DNA from: Pelagibius sp037652055
GTDB lineage: Bacteria; Pseudomonadota; Alphaproteobacteria; Kiloniellales; Kiloniellaceae
Reading direction: 5' to 3'
Length of the DNA stretch: 64,000 bases
Assembly (NCBI RefSeq): GCF_037652055.1
Contig: NZ_JBBKAH010000002.1
Coordinates: 248,001 to 312,000 of the forward strand
Each line of letters opens with the position of its first letter. Position 1 is the stretch's first letter. This document shows positions 1-8,300 of this stretch, in pieces. The position numbers and the translations under genes are program-made. Under the pieces are notes generated by a model that saw only the letters and a list, made by a program, of their open reading frames with translations, was not told the DNA's origin and ran no database searches.

Positions 1-100
1 TGGAAAGCGTGCGCTGACCCGCTCCGCCTCGACGCAGCGGGCCGGGCCGCCCGCCCCTGCGACAAATTGTCTCTCTATCACATTGAATTAACGGCGAAAA

Positions 101-142
101 TTGCCGCAGATCAATGTCGGCAGCGGACCGCTCTGCTGTACT
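101..142 (+). promoter_or_regulatory. FNR/FixK-type box with class II promoter spacing
   Basis: Positions 101-114 read TTGCCGCAGATCAA, 8 of 10 matches to the FNR/FixK consensus TTGAT-N4-ATCAA, with the TTG-N8-CAA core intact. A -10-like TGTACT lies at 137-142. With the box centred at 107.5, a class II start would fall near 149, which puts this hexamer where expected. The following leader is about 90 nt. The rest of 1-239 shows no convincing gene. The box match and spacing are seen; oxygen-responsive control of the barrel protein downstream is inference. Confidence 0.45.
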
Positions 143-239
143 CCCCGCGGCCTGCGGATCACGAGCGGGTAGGGACTCCGAAGGCCACAACAGCACCCGC
201 AACGGGTGCCGCGAATGGGCATCAATAGGAGATTCCGAT

Positions 240-1178
240 ATGAAGAGGGTACCCGCGCACAGGCGCCGCATGGCCGGCCTGGCTTTGCTCCTGGCTGCCG
301 CCGCACCGCTGCCGGCCGCCGCCGAGGATGGCTTTCTCGGCCTGGACTGGAACGGTTCGCTGGGCGAAGGCCGCCACAGCCGCTACGTGCCGCCGCTGAC
401 CAACCCAGTGTTCAACGAGACGCCGTACATCACCACCGAGGCGCGCGGCATCTACATGTACAACGAGATTCCCGACGGCGACGACTTCGTCACCGACGGC
501 GGCAATATCCATCTGGGCGCCCTGCAGCTGCGTGTCGCGCTGACCGAGCGCCTGGGCTTCATCGCCACGAAGGACGGCTACGCGGACGCCAACTTCAACG
601 AGGTGCTGGACGACGAAAGCGGCTTCGCCAACATCGCCTTCGGCCTCAAGTATGCGATCCTTTCGGATCCCGAGAGCGAGTCCATCCTGACCGCCGGCCT
701 GCGCTACGAACTGCCGATCGCGGGCCTGGAAACCGGCGGCATCGAACTGCAGGGCCACGGCAACGGGTTCATCAACCCCTTCGTCACCGGTGCGACGACC
801 TTCGGCGACCTTGGACTGCAGGCCAGCCTCGGCGCCAACGTCGCCCTCGACACCGAGGTCGACACCTCGATCCTGCACTACTCGCTGCACGCAGACTACG
901 AGGTCTTCGAGAACTTCTTTCCGCTGATCGAGGTGAACGGCTTCACGCCGATCGACCACGGCAACCGCCTGACCGGCGCGCTGGGCAAGCTGGACGGCAT
1001 CGACCTGCTGAACTTCGGCAGCGACGACCGCGGCACCACGGTGACCCTGGGCGGCGGCTTCCGCTACCGCTTCACCGACAATGTGCAGATCGGCGTCGGC
1101 GCGGAAACGCCGATCACCGACAAGGAAGACACCATCATGGAGTACCGCGTCTACGGCGATGTCGTGCTGTCGTTCTAG
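240..1178 (+). CDS. Outer-membrane beta-barrel protein, function unknown
   Basis: 312 aa. The ATG at 240 is chosen over an upstream in-frame start at 114 because AGGAGA precedes it and the protein then begins with a clear Sec signal peptide (MKRVPAHRRR followed by a Leu/Ala-rich core, cleavage probably after Ala28). The mature protein is acidic, has alternating short strands with many Gly, Asp and aromatic residues, and ends in Val-Val-Leu-Ser-Phe; a C-terminal Phe is the usual outer-membrane beta-barrel sorting signal. No catalytic motif is seen. A terminator follows at 1203 and a possible FNR-type promoter precedes it. It may be a channel or a structural outer-membrane protein; the substrate cannot be told. 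Confidence 0.75.
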   Translation: MKRVPAHRRRMAGLALLLAAAAPLPAAAEDGFLGLDWNGSLGEGRHSRYVPPLTNPVFNETPYITTEARGIYMYNEIPDGDDFVTDGGNIHLGALQLRVALTERLGFIATKDGYADANFNEVLDDESGFANIAFGLKYAILSDPESESILTAGLRYELPIAGLETGGIELQGHGNGFINPFVTGATTFGDLGLQASLGANVALDTEVDTSILHYSLHADYEVFENFFPLIEVNGFTPIDHGNRLTGALGKLDGIDLLNFGSDDRGTTVTLGGGFRYRFTDNVQIGVGAETPITDKEDTIMEYRVYGDVVLSF

Positions 1179-1202
1179 ACCGCAAAACACGGCGAAACGC
1201 GA

Positions 1203-1229
1203 ACGGCGGCTCTCGCGAGCCGCCGTTTT
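1203..1229. terminator. Bidirectional Rho-independent terminator
   Basis: A perfect 10-bp GC-rich stem (1203-1212 with 1217-1226) with a 4-nt loop is followed by TTTT on the plus strand and preceded by an A-rich stretch, so it can also work on the minus strand. It sits between the convergent barrel-protein and peroxiredoxin genes. Confidence 0.85.
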
Positions 1230-1250
1230 GCGTTTGGCAGCACAGGGTGC

Positions 1251-1733
1251 TTACAGCGTGGCCAGCACCGACTCGGCGCTCGAGACCTCGAAGGCGCCGG
1301 GCTGTTCGACGTGCAGGCCGGTCACCGTGCCGTCGTCGACCACCATGGCAAAGCGCTGCGAGCGGATGCCGAGGCCGACGCCCGTCGCGTCGAGCTCCAG
1401 GCCGATCGCCTTGGCAAAGGTCGCGTTGCCGTCGGCCAGCATGGCCACCTTGTCGCCGACCTGCTGGTCCTTGCCCCAGGCGTCCATCACGAAGGCATCG
1501 TTCACCGCCATACAGGCAATGGTGTCGACGCCCTTGGCCTTAAAGTCACCGGCCTTCTGGACGAAACCGGGCAGGTGCTTGGCCGAGCAGGTAGGCGTGA
1601 AGGCACCCGGCACCGAGAACAGCACCACTTTCTTGCCCTTGAAGAGTTCGTCGGTGGAGATTTCCTGAATGCCCTCGTTCGTCTTGATGCGGAAGGAGGC
1701 GCTGGGAATGCGGTCGCCGACCTGAATCGTCAT
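1251..1733 (-). CDS. Peroxiredoxin, Prx5-like (AhpC/TSA family)
   Basis: 160 aa thiol peroxidase of the cytosolic Prx5/redoxin type, reducing H2O2 and organic hydroperoxides. The peroxidatic cysteine is Cys49 in PGAFTPTCS, the family signature; the only other cysteine is Cys74, so an atypical resolving arrangement or glutathione/glutaredoxin recycling is likely. The start at 1733 is chosen because AGGGGAAA precedes it and the reading MTIQVGDRIP matches the family N-terminus; further upstream the frame is non-homologous. It lies downstream of the thiol transporter gene on the same strand (156-bp gap), a sensible redox neighbour. Confidence 0.93.
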   Translation of the reverse strand: MTIQVGDRIPSASFRIKTNEGIQEISTDELFKGKKVVLFSVPGAFTPTCSAKHLPGFVQKAGDFKAKGVDTIACMAVNDAFVMDAWGKDQQVGDKVAMLADGNATFAKAIGLELDATGVGLGIRSQRFAMVVDDGTVTGLHVEQPGAFEVSSAESVLATL

Positions 1734-1889
1734 GAGATTTCCCCTGGATTGCCGGTCCCTATCGTAACGGGGACCTCTGGTTCTTGATTGCGGCCACTCC
1801 TCGGAAGGCCGGGGCCGCCGCTGCCCCAGAACATAGAGCGAGCGGAAAGCCATTCCAAGGTCCGCGAAGAGCCTACTCGCGGAGGGGTT

Positions 1890-4031
1890 TTAGCGACTGG
1901 CCGTCTCGTTGCGAGCGGCTTTATCGAGGGCAGACAGTACCGCCTCCGGGGTAAGGATTTCCGGCAGGGCCAGCCCTTCGGGCGCGCCGGGGCCGTAGAC
2001 CGCGTTGAAGGGAATTCCGTAGCGCCCGAAGCCGGCCAGGTAGGCAGCAATGGCGTCGCTCGGCAAGGTCCAGTCGCCGCGCATGCGCAGCACGCCGGGC
2101 GCATCGAGCCGCGCGGTCACGGCGTCGGTCTCGAGCACCAGCTTCTTGTTCACCTGGCAGGTGATGCACCAATCGGCGGTGACGTCGACGAAGATCACCT
2201 GCCCGGCGGCGACACGGGCGGCGATCTCGCCGGTGTCCAGCGGGCGCCAGGCCGCAGCCTCCGCCGCGGCAATTTCGTGGCGCTGGGGATCGCCGACGCC
2301 CGCCGGCAGGGCGAAGGCTGCCAGCGCCAGCAGAGTCGCCAGCGCCGAGGAGGCCAGGCGGTGTTTCGCCGCGAGCGCGGGGCGCAGCCACAAGGCGGCG
2401 CCGAGGCCGATCAGCAGCCCGGCCATGAGGGAAGCCGCCAGCACACCGACCTGGGCGGCCAGCACCGTCAGCAGCCACACGGCGGTGGCCGCCAGAAGGA
2501 GGCCAAGAAAGCGGCGCAGCCACAGCATCCAGGCACCAGGGCGCGGCAGCCAGGCGATCAGGCGCGGCATCGCGGCCACCAGCAGGTAAGGCAGTGCGAG
2601 GCCGATGCCGAGGACGGTGAAGATGAGAAAGATCTCGACGGCGCCGCGCGACAGCGCGAAGCCGACCGAGGTGCCGAGGAAGGGCGCCGAGCAGGGTGTC
2701 GCCAGGAGAGTCGCGAGCGCGCCAGTGGCAAAGTTGCCCCACAGGGAATGCTGCTCGCCCTCCTGGGTCCCTTTCGCCGCCAAGCGGCCGACGAAGCCGG
2801 GCAGCGGCACCTCGAAGAAGCCCATGAGGTTATAGGCGAAGAGCGCCATGATGACGGCCAGCGCCGAGAGGAACAGTGGTTGCTGGAACTGGATGCCCCA
2901 GCCGACGGCGAGACCCGCGCTCTTCAGAGCCACGGCAGCCGAGGCCAGCACCAGGAAGGAAAACAGAATGCCTGCCGCCGAGGCGAGGAAGCTGGCGCGA
3001 ATCGCCGCGCGCGCGCGACCGCCCTGCTGCACCACCGAGAGCAGCTTCAGCGACAGCACCGGCAGCACGCAGGGCATGAGGTTGAGGATGAGGCCGCCGA
3101 CGAGGGCCAGGGCCAGAATGCCGGCGAGGCCAGCGAAATCCAGCGGGGGCGCGGCGGCGGCCAGCGGGTCGGCGAAGCGCGCCACGGTCTGCCGTTCGAT
3201 GCCGCGGACGCCATCGGTCACCGTGACGGTGAGCGCCTTGCCCTCCAGCACCTTGTCGCTGCCCGCCGTCTTACCCACGGCAACGCTGAGCTTCGCCTGT
3301 TTGCCGCCTTCGCCGAGCGTCACCTCCGGAATGCCGAAGTGGAAGCCGGGCGGTGCCTCGACCAACAGGTCCGGCGCCGTGAAGGCGGTGTCCGACCGCG
3401 CGGTCACCTGCAGCCGCGGCGCTGCCAGCGAACCGGCGAGCGTTACCTCGGCGATCTCCAGCCCCCGCTCGGCGCCGAGGCCGGGCACCTCATCCTGGAA
3501 GCTTTCGATCAGGAACGCTTGAGGCGCGCGCGCGCCGTCGCCCGCCGGCAGGTCGAGGCTGAGATCCGCCGTGTAGGGGATGCAGATCTCCTCGCAGATC
3601 AGGTAGTCGACCTTGGCGCGCAGGGCGAGCGGCTGGCTGGGATTCTCGAGGCTCGCGCGCACCGGCAACACCACCTGGCCGCCGTATCCGAAAGTTTCCA
3701 GCCCGAACAGCGAGAAGCGGTGCGGCACCGGCCAGCGGATGGTCGCCTGCTTCAAATTGTCCGAACCGCTCCAGTCGACGCTTGGCGGCAGGCCGGCGTC
3801 GCCCGGCGAGCGCCAGTAGATCTTCCAGCCCGGCTGCAGATCGAACTCGAGACCAAAATCCAGGCTGTCCCCGGCGACGGATTGGGCAGCGCTGATGAGA
3901 CGCAGGCGCGCCTGATCCTCCTCGGCCCAGGGCCCGGCCGCGGCGCGCGCGCCGCCGCTGCCGGCAGCGACAGCGGACAGGGCCAGCAAGCCCACCAGAA
4001 GAACCCGTGATTTCAGCAACTTAACCAGCAT
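1890..4031 (-). CDS. Thiol:disulfide interchange protein, DsbD/ScsB type
   Basis: 713 aa inner-membrane electron carrier that moves reducing power from cytoplasmic thioredoxin to periplasmic partners. Order seen: signal sequence or first membrane segment (about 1-30), an N-terminal periplasmic domain with a Cys pair in YLICEEICIPYT, a central block of about eight hydrophobic helices with Pro-Cys motifs (LMPCVLPVLS and TPCSAPFLG), and a C-terminal thioredoxin-fold domain with active site WCITC. The long N-terminal domain resembles ScsB more than classical E. coli DsbD. The start at 4031 gives a normal signal sequence; an in-frame extension to 4121 does not. It is divergent from yqgE. Confidence 0.9.
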   Translation of the reverse strand: MLVKLLKSRVLLVGLLALSAVAAGSGGARAAAGPWAEEDQARLRLISAAQSVAGDSLDFGLEFDLQPGWKIYWRSPGDAGLPPSVDWSGSDNLKQATIRWPVPHRFSLFGLETFGYGGQVVLPVRASLENPSQPLALRAKVDYLICEEICIPYTADLSLDLPAGDGARAPQAFLIESFQDEVPGLGAERGLEIAEVTLAGSLAAPRLQVTARSDTAFTAPDLLVEAPPGFHFGIPEVTLGEGGKQAKLSVAVGKTAGSDKVLEGKALTVTVTDGVRGIERQTVARFADPLAAAAPPLDFAGLAGILALALVGGLILNLMPCVLPVLSLKLLSVVQQGGRARAAIRASFLASAAGILFSFLVLASAAVALKSAGLAVGWGIQFQQPLFLSALAVIMALFAYNLMGFFEVPLPGFVGRLAAKGTQEGEQHSLWGNFATGALATLLATPCSAPFLGTSVGFALSRGAVEIFLIFTVLGIGLALPYLLVAAMPRLIAWLPRPGAWMLWLRRFLGLLLAATAVWLLTVLAAQVGVLAASLMAGLLIGLGAALWLRPALAAKHRLASSALATLLALAAFALPAGVGDPQRHEIAAAEAAAWRPLDTGEIAARVAAGQVIFVDVTADWCITCQVNKKLVLETDAVTARLDAPGVLRMRGDWTLPSDAIAAYLAGFGRYGIPFNAVYGPGAPEGLALPEILTPEAVLSALDKAARNETASR

Positions 4032-4251
4032 TTTTACCCGCAATCCAGGACCCGAGCGGAGGCCGCCTTCGTGCTTTCCGGCATATAGCGGACAACAGCC
4101 ATAATATCCAGTGGAGGGCAAGCGGGCCTCACAAGAACGTGTGACGCCACGTCCCTCGCGTGGTCGTTCGCGCAGCGGCCTCCATCACCGCCCGAAAAAA
4201 GTCAGCAGCCGGCCATTGTGGCGCGCCCGGCGGCCCGCTAGATTCTTAACC

Positions 4252-4815
4252 ATGCAGGACCGAGAATACCTCACCGGCCAGCTTCTGATCGCCATGCCCG
4301 GCATGCGCGACTCCCGCTTCGCCCGTACCGTCATCTACGTTTGCGCCCACCATCCCGATGGTGCCATGGGCTTGGTCATCAACCGGCTGGTCGGTGCCAT
4401 CACCTTTCCCGACCTGCTGACCCAGCTTGGCATCGGCCCGCTGACGGTGAACGAGGAAATTCGCGTTCACTTCGGCGGCCCGGTGGAATCCGGCCGCGGC
4501 TTCGTCCTGCATTCCGGCGAATACCGCCAGGACTCGACGCTGCAGGTCGACGACTCCATGGCGCTGACCGCGACGGTCGACATTCTCCGCGACATCGCCG
4601 ACGGCTCCGGCCCACGCCGTAAGCTGCTGGCGCTCGGCTATGCCGGCTGGGGGCCCGGCCAGCTCGACTCGGAGATCCAGGCCAACGGCTGGCTGCACGT
4701 GGCGCCCGACGAGGAGCTGGTGTTCGACGACGCCCTCGACAGCAAGTGGGAACGCGCCATCGGGAAGCTGGGGGTCGACGTCTCCATGCTCTCCGGCGAC
4801 GCCGGACACGCGTAG
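4252..4815 (+). CDS. YqgE/AlgH family protein (DUF179)
   Basis: 187 aa, the usual size for the family. It contains the conserved opening (LTGQLLIAMPGMRDSRFART), the GAMGLVINR segment, the FGGPVESGRGFVLH core and the GYAGWGPGQL motif near residue 140. Biochemical role is unknown; the AlgH name comes from alginate regulation in Pseudomonas and should not be over-read. Start 4252 is the first ATG that gives the family N-terminus. There is no clear Shine-Dalgarno, and a -10-like TAGATT lies just upstream, so a leaderless or near-leaderless mRNA is possible. Confidence 0.92.
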   Translation: MQDREYLTGQLLIAMPGMRDSRFARTVIYVCAHHPDGAMGLVINRLVGAITFPDLLTQLGIGPLTVNEEIRVHFGGPVESGRGFVLHSGEYRQDSTLQVDDSMALTATVDILRDIADGSGPRRKLLALGYAGWGPGQLDSEIQANGWLHVAPDEELVFDDALDSKWERAIGKLGVDVSMLSGDAGHA

Positions 4816-4845
4816 GACAGCGCGGCCCGGCAGAGCTGCCGCCGC

Positions 4846-5433
4846 CTATACCCGCGGATCGTCGCGCAGCATTTCGAACAGCAGATGGTCCTGCCATTTG
4901 CCATTGATGCGCAGGTACTGACGGGCATAGCCCTCCTGCCGGAAACCCACCTTCAGCAGCAGCGAGCGGCTGGCTTCGTTGCTCGGCAGGCAGGCGGCCT
5001 CGACGCGGTGCAGCGCCAGTTCCTCGAAAGCGAACTCGACCACCGCGGAGACCGCCTCACTCATAAAGCCCTGGCGCGCGTAGCGCTCGCCGATCCAATA
5101 GCCGATGCTGGCGGCCTGGGCGACGCCGCGGCGCACATTGGAAATCGTCACGCCGCCCATCATCGCCTGATCGGAAAGCCGATGCACCAGGAAGGAAAAG
5201 CCGGTGCCGCGGCGCCATTCCAGAGTGTAGGCCTTGAGGCGGCGGCGGAAGGCGTGGCGGGTCAGCGCATCGTGCGGCCAGGTAGGCTCCCACGGGGTGA
5301 GGAAGTCGCGGCTTTCCTCGCGCAGGCCCGCCCAGGCCTTCCAGTCGCTCATGCGCGGCGGCAACAGGAAGACGCGGGAGCCCTCCAGGCGGATCGATTG
5401 GGGGCTGTCGCCGCGGAAGACCGTGAAAAGCAT
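4846..5433 (-). CDS. GNAT acetyltransferase, RimJ/RimL type
   Basis: 195 aa N-acetyltransferase. It has the RimJ-like N-terminal strand (IRLEGSRVFLLPPR), the GYWIGERYARQGFMSEAV region carrying the acetyl-CoA pyrophosphate loop, and the late NEASRSLLLKVGFRQEGYAR motif typical of RimJ/RimI ribosomal-protein acetyltransferases. The substrate is probably a protein N-terminus, by family inference. It follows the M16 peptidase on the same strand with a 31-bp gap, forming the end of a thrC-M16-GNAT transcription unit. Confidence 0.88.
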   Translation of the reverse strand: MLFTVFRGDSPQSIRLEGSRVFLLPPRMSDWKAWAGLREESRDFLTPWEPTWPHDALTRHAFRRRLKAYTLEWRRGTGFSFLVHRLSDQAMMGGVTISNVRRGVAQAASIGYWIGERYARQGFMSEAVSAVVEFAFEELALHRVEAACLPSNEASRSLLLKVGFRQEGYARQYLRINGKWQDHLLFEMLRDDPRV

Positions 5434-5464
5434 CGCCGACCGCCCTCCCCCGTCCCCTGCCGGT

Positions 5465-6733
5465 TCAGTTCAGCCGCGCGGCGATCCGCGCGGCGCTTTC
5501 CAGCTGCCGGATCGGGCCGATGGCGGTGATGGTCGGCGCGCTGGCCATCAGGCGCCGGGCCACCCGCTCGATATCCGCCGGCGTCACCGCGGCGATCTTG
5601 CGCAGCGACTCCTCGACCGGAATCGGCCGGCCGTAGATCAGCAGCTGCTGGGCGATCTGCTCGGCGCGCGCGCTCGACTTCTCGCGGCTCATCAGCAGCG
5701 AGGCACGCAGCTGCGCGCGGGCGCGGTCCAGTTCCTGCTCGCTGACGCCGAGCGACAGCTTGCCGAGTTCGTCGCAGACCACCGGCACCAGTTCGCGCAC
5801 TTCCTTTTCGCCGGTACCGGCATAGACGCCGAACAGGCCGCCATCGAGGAAAGCCGAGTGAAAGGAATAGATTGAGTAAACGAGGCCGCGCTTCTCGCGC
5901 ACCTCCTGGAACAGGCGCGAGGACATGCCGCCGCCGAACAGCGTCGAGAGCGCCGAAAGGGCGTAGTATTCGTCGTCCAGGTAGCCGACGCTGTCGAAGC
6001 CCAGCAGCAGATGGACCTGCTCCAGGTCGCGCGCCTCGCGGCGGTCGCCGCCCTGATAGCGGGCGGCATCCGTGGTGCCGTTGCAGGAAAAGCCTTCGTG
6101 CGTAAAGGCCGCGGCCGCCATATCGACGAAGCGGTCGTGCTCCATGGCGCCCGCGGCGGCCACCACCATCTGCTGCGGGCCGTAGTGGGCGCGCAGATAG
6201 TCCCACAGCGCTGAACGCTCCAGGGCGCTGACCGTGCGGGTTTCACCCAGCACCGGGCGGCCGAGCGACTGGTCCGGGTAGGCGGTCTCCTGGAAGTGGT
6301 CGAAGACGATGTCGTCGGGGGTGTCGTAGGCCTGACCGATCTCCTGCAGCACCACCGCGCGCTCGCGCTCCAACTCCTCCTGCTGGAAGGTCGCGCACTG
6401 CAGGATGTCCGAGACGATATCGAGCGCCAGCGGCGCGTCCTCGGCCAGCACCTTGGCATAGAAAGCCGTGTTCTCGCGGCTGGTATAGGCGTTGAGGTGA
6501 CCGCCGACCGCCTCGATCTCCTCGGCGATGTCCTGCGCGCTGCGCTTCTCGGTACCCTTGAAGACCATGTGCTCCAGGAGGTGCGCGATGCCGTTCACCT
6601 CCGGCGTCTCGTGGCGCGTGCCGGCGCCGATCCAGGCACCGAGGGAGACCGTGGCGACCCCCGGCATGGTATCGGTGGCAACGGTCAGGCCCGAGGGCAA
6701 CCGCGTGACCTGAACGCTCGTCTCGATGCTCAT
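5465..6733 (-). CDS. M16 zinc peptidase, processing-peptidase-like
   Basis: 422 aa. The inverted zinc motif HxxEH is intact as His51-Leu-Leu-Glu54-His55, with the distal ligand Glu131 in LQEIGQAYD. The Gly-rich loop (STLFGGGMSSRLFQEVREKR) characteristic of mitochondrial processing peptidase and its bacterial relatives is present near residue 265. No signal peptide, so it is probably cytoplasmic, unlike the M16 pair at 58.6-61.5 kb. Its start overlaps the thrC stop by 4 nt (ATGA), indicating translational coupling. Confidence 0.93.
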   Translation of the reverse strand: MSIETSVQVTRLPSGLTVATDTMPGVATVSLGAWIGAGTRHETPEVNGIAHLLEHMVFKGTEKRSAQDIAEEIEAVGGHLNAYTSRENTAFYAKVLAEDAPLALDIVSDILQCATFQQEELERERAVVLQEIGQAYDTPDDIVFDHFQETAYPDQSLGRPVLGETRTVSALERSALWDYLRAHYGPQQMVVAAAGAMEHDRFVDMAAAAFTHEGFSCNGTTDAARYQGGDRREARDLEQVHLLLGFDSVGYLDDEYYALSALSTLFGGGMSSRLFQEVREKRGLVYSIYSFHSAFLDGGLFGVYAGTGEKEVRELVPVVCDELGKLSLGVSEQELDRARAQLRASLLMSREKSSARAEQIAQQLLIYGRPIPVEESLRKIAAVTPADIERVARRLMASAPTITAIGPIRQLESAARIAARLN

Positions 6734-8157
6734 GCCGCCCCCCTCGCCCTTGCACTCTGGGGCGGATCGTTCTTCTGGCTGCGGATGTAGTCCTGCAGCG
6801 CGGCGAGGTCGTTGGGCAGCGTCGTGCAGCGCTCCTCGCGGTCATAGAGATCGGCGAGACGCTCGGGAAGTTCCGGACGCACACCGGATGCCTTCTCCAC
6901 CGCGTCGGGGAACTTTGCCGGGTGGGCGGTGGCGAGCGCCACCACCGCAGAGATTTCCGGCCGCACTTCGGCACGCGCCGCTGCCGTGGCGATGGCGCTG
7001 TGCGGATCGAGCAGCTCGCCGGTCTCCTCCAGGCGCCGGGCGATCTCCGCCGAGGTCTCATCGTCGTCGAAGCGCTGAGCATCGAACAGGCGGCGCAGGC
7101 GCTGCAGTTCCGCATCGCCGACCGAATAGGCGCCCGACTGGCGGAAGCTTTGCAGCGCGCGGCGCACCTGGGCGCCGTCGCGGTTGTAGACGTCGAACAA
7201 CAGGCGCTCGAAGTTGGAGGAGATCTGAATATCCATCGACGGCGAGATGGTCGGGCTGACGCCGGCCATCGTCATGCTGCCGCTCTCGAAGAAGCGGGTC
7301 AGGATGTCGTTTTTGTTGGAGCCGACGATGAGCTGGGCCACCGGCAGGCCCATGCGCCCGGCGCCGTAGGCGGCGAAGACGTTGCCGAAGTTGCCGGTCG
7401 GCACGGCGAAGGCGATGGCGCGATCGGGCGCGCCCAGCGCGACGCCGGCGACGAAGTAGTAGACGATCTGGGCCATGATGCGCGCCCAGTTGATGGAGTT
7501 CACCGCCGAGAGGTTCATGGCGTCACGGAAGGCGAGGTCGTTGAACATCGCCTTCACCTGGTCCTGGCAGTCGTCGAAGGTGCCTTCCAGCGCGATGTTG
7601 TAAACGTTGGGCGCCAGCACGGTGGTCATCTGGCGGCGCTGCACCTCCGACACACGGCCCTTGGGGTGCAGCATGAAGACGTCGATCTGGGCGCGGTCGC
7701 GGCAGGCCTCGATGGCGGCCGAGCCGGTGTCGCCGGAAGTGGCGCCGACGATGGTGACGCGCTCGCCGCGCTCCGCCAGCACGTGGTCGAACAGCCGCCC
7801 CAGCAGCTGCAGCGCATAGTCCTTGAAGGCCAGCGTCGGGCCGTGAAACAGCTCCATCAGCCAGGTGCGCTGGTCGAGCTGCTTTAACGGCGCCACCGCC
7901 TTGTGGCCGAAGCCGGCATAGGTCTCGTCGAGGATACGCTTCAGGTCGGCGTCGGCGATCACGCCGCCGACGAAGGGCTTCACCACTGCGAAAGCGACCT
8001 CGGCATAGGGCTTGCCGGCGAAGCCGCGGATCTCCTCCGCCGAGAACTGCGGCCAGCTTTCCGGCAGGTAGAGGCCGCCGTCGCGCGCCAGGCCCGCGAG
8101 CAGCACCTCGTCAAAGGAAAGCACCGGAGCCTCGCCCCGGGTGGAGACATACTTCAT
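6730..8157 (-). CDS. thrC: Threonine synthase
   Basis: 475 aa PLP enzyme converting O-phospho-L-homoserine to threonine. The Schiff-base lysine is Lys112 in PTLAFKDYALQ; the phosphate loop GATSGDTGSAAIEA follows. Length and the N-terminal MKYVSTRGEAPVLSFDEVLL match the long (yeast/E. coli type) subgroup. It is the first gene of the thrC-M16-GNAT unit on the minus strand, coupled to the M16 gene by a 4-nt overlap. No threonine-type leader peptide is evident in 8158-8300. Confidence 0.96.
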   Translation of the reverse strand: MKYVSTRGEAPVLSFDEVLLAGLARDGGLYLPESWPQFSAEEIRGFAGKPYAEVAFAVVKPFVGGVIADADLKRILDETYAGFGHKAVAPLKQLDQRTWLMELFHGPTLAFKDYALQLLGRLFDHVLAERGERVTIVGATSGDTGSAAIEACRDRAQIDVFMLHPKGRVSEVQRRQMTTVLAPNVYNIALEGTFDDCQDQVKAMFNDLAFRDAMNLSAVNSINWARIMAQIVYYFVAGVALGAPDRAIAFAVPTGNFGNVFAAYGAGRMGLPVAQLIVGSNKNDILTRFFESGSMTMAGVSPTISPSMDIQISSNFERLLFDVYNRDGAQVRRALQSFRQSGAYSVGDAELQRLRRLFDAQRFDDDETSAEIARRLEETGELLDPHSAIATAAARAEVRPEISAVVALATAHPAKFPDAVEKASGVRPELPERLADLYDREERCTTLPNDLAALQDYIRSQKNDPPQSARARGAA

Positions 8158-8300
8158 ATCCAGCGGTCCAACATCGCCTGTGGCGGAAGGGCTAATCTAG
8201 ACGCGGCAGCCGGGCCGCCGCAACCCGCGGCAGTGGGGCGCAGCGGCACCGCCGCGTGGTTAACGCCGATAAACCATGAGCCGCGCCGTCACTGCCGTGC

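Noticed and set aside
1788..4010. A 740-codon open frame opposite the dsbD-type gene
   Set aside because: It is rich in Gln, Arg, Gly and His without hydrophobic segments or known motifs and runs antisense to a clearly homologous gene; a high-GC codon artefact.
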